A stretch of 5,813 bases of DNA from contig CAJTZH010000126.1 in the NCBI GenBank assembly GCA_910584325.1, forward strand, positions 1 through 5,813, read 5' to 3'. Source of the stretch: an uncultured Lachnospiraceae bacterium (GTDB lineage Bacteria; Bacillota; Clostridia; Lachnospirales; Lachnospiraceae). This document shows, in pieces, positions 4,931-5,813 of the stretch (the stretch's first letter is position 1; each line of letters opens with the position of its first letter). Made by a program: the position numbers and the translations under genes. Below the pieces are notes generated by a model. It saw only the letters and a program-made list of their open reading frames with translations. It did no database searches and was not told the DNA's origin.

Positions 4931-5813
4931 ATGAACTACGAAGAATTTTTAAACTATGTGAGAGACAGCATTTCAAAGTATATGGGGGAAGATTATACCG
5001 TTACTTTGAACAATGTTATGAAAAACAACGGACTGGAACTGACCGGACTGGTCATCATGAAAAGGGGACAGATGGCGGCGCCCACCATTTATCTTGACGA
5101 ATTTTACGAACAGTACAATATGGGCGGTGAGATGAAAACGATTTTCGAAGAAATTATAGAGCTTTACGAACAAAACAGTGAGAATCTGGATATGGATTTT
5201 ACATTTTTTACGGATTTTATCAGAGTCAGGGACAAAATTTTGTATAAGCTTTTAAACTATGAAGAGAACAGGCAGCTTCTTTCGGATGTCCCACATAAGA
5301 GATTTCTTGATTTGGCGGTTGTCTTTTATGTGGAGGTGAATAATGATACGCTCGGGTATGGCTCCGTGCTGATACATAACAGCCACCTTGACGTGTGGAA
5401 TATCACGGAAAAGGAATTGTATGAGGTGGCGGCAAAGAATACGCCAAAACATCTGAAGTACCGCATCTCTTCCATGGAAGAAGTTGTCGAGCAGATGCTC
5501 GGAAATACGCCGGACTTCAATATTTCAAACGATAAGATAACAAGCAGTCTTGATATGTATGTGCTGACGAACTGCAATATGGTATTTGGGGCGTCCTGCA
5601 TGATGTATGACGGTCTGATTAAGAAAATATCCGATATTCTAAACGGTAATCTTTATATTCTGCCAAGTTCTATCCATGAAGTAATCATCATTCCACAGAA
5701 TAAATTTTGTGATAATAAAGAAGAACTGTGTAACATGGTGCGCTGTATCAACGAGAGGGAAGTCGGGCGCACGGAACGGCTGTCCAATTCTGTATATGAG
5801 TATGTGCGGGAAA
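4931..5813 (+). CDS. DUF5688 family protein, 3' end outside the window (partial)
   Basis: An open frame of 294 codons runs from the ATG at 4931 to the right edge without a stop. I recognise the DUF5688 pattern known mainly from Lachnospiraceae: an N-terminal 'MNYEEFLNYV' helix, 'KNNGLELTGL' (31-40), the block 'APTIYLDEFYEQY' (50-62), a central 'LDMYVLTN' strand, and 'LYILPSSIHEVIIIP' (241-255). Family members are often about 300-400 residues, so most of the protein is visible. No signal peptide, membrane helix or catalytic motif is evident, so it is probably soluble and cytosolic. Its function is unknown. Relatives I recall occur on mobile elements and in repeated genomic copies, but here nothing mobile is visible nearby. 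It has its own promoter and is insulated from the upstream operon by a terminator, so it is a separate unit. Codon use looks like that of its neighbours, with no obvious sign of recent transfer. The family call is from recall, not a search. Confidence 0.85.
   Translation, partial: MNYEEFLNYVRDSISKYMGEDYTVTLNNVMKNNGLELTGLVIMKRGQMAAPTIYLDEFYEQYNMGGEMKTIFEEIIELYEQNSENLDMDFTFFTDFIRVRDKILYKLLNYEENRQLLSDVPHKRFLDLAVVFYVEVNNDTLGYGSVLIHNSHLDVWNITEKELYEVAAKNTPKHLKYRISSMEEVVEQMLGNTPDFNISNDKITSSLDMYVLTNCNMVFGASCMMYDGLIKKISDILNGNLYILPSSIHEVIIIPQNKFCDNKEELCNMVRCINEREVGRTERLSNSVYEYVRE

Noticed and set aside
4788..4976. Minus-strand short open frame over the terminator and promoter region
   Set aside because: It crosses the terminator hairpin and promoter of the plus-strand units, has no ribosome binding site, and its translation is low-complexity and unlike known families.
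5252..5601. Two overlapping minus-strand short open frames inside the DUF5688 gene
   Set aside because: They are antisense to a clear plus-strand gene with recognisable family blocks and lack initiation signals.
1..5813. CRISPR array, insertion sequence, tRNA, riboswitch or attachment site
   Set aside because: No regularly spaced repeats, transposase-like frame, cloverleaf or recognised aptamer pattern was seen. The non-coding gaps are all under 175 bp and are accounted for by promoters, a terminator and ribosome binding sites.

Overview
The window looks like an ordinary chromosomal segment of a low-to-mid GC Firmicute, most likely a Lachnospiraceae (Clostridium cluster XIVa) member. The reasons are strong GGAG-type ribosome binding sites, AT-rich sigma-A-like promoters, the rimO-pgsA-cinA gene order common in Firmicutes, and a DUF5688-type gene, a family I know mainly from Lachnospiraceae. 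No mobile element, CRISPR array, tRNA or rRNA was seen.

Layout. (1) Positions 1-383 hold the 3' part of a DUF3788-type gene that runs off the left edge, followed at 442-702 by a small two-helix membrane protein of unknown function. (2) Facing them, with only 3 bp between the stop codons, is a complete two-domain ABC-F ATPase on the minus strand (706-2256). (3) A 118-bp divergent intergenic region (2257-2374) carries two back-to-back promoters whose -35 elements are 1 bp apart, one for the ABC-F gene and one for rimO. (4) rimO, pgsA and a stand-alone CinA C-terminal domain form a tight overlapping operon (2375-4759) that ends in a rho-independent terminator (about 4776-4820). (5) One base after the terminator's T tract, a good promoter (4822-4850) starts a separate unit for a DUF5688-type gene (4931 onward), which is cut by the right edge.

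How the genes relate. The ABC-F protein (ribosome-bound translation factor) and RimO (methylthiolation of ribosomal protein S12) both act on the ribosome and share one divergent control region. PgsA makes phosphatidylglycerophosphate for the membrane, and the CinA domain is expected to recycle nicotinamide mononucleotide; these two appear to be linked to rimO by transcription and translational coupling rather than by pathway. I do not see a convincing novel multi-gene system. The least understood items are the DUF5688 gene with its inverted repeat at the predicted transcription start, the 86-residue membrane protein, and the divergent ABC-F/rimO promoter arrangement.
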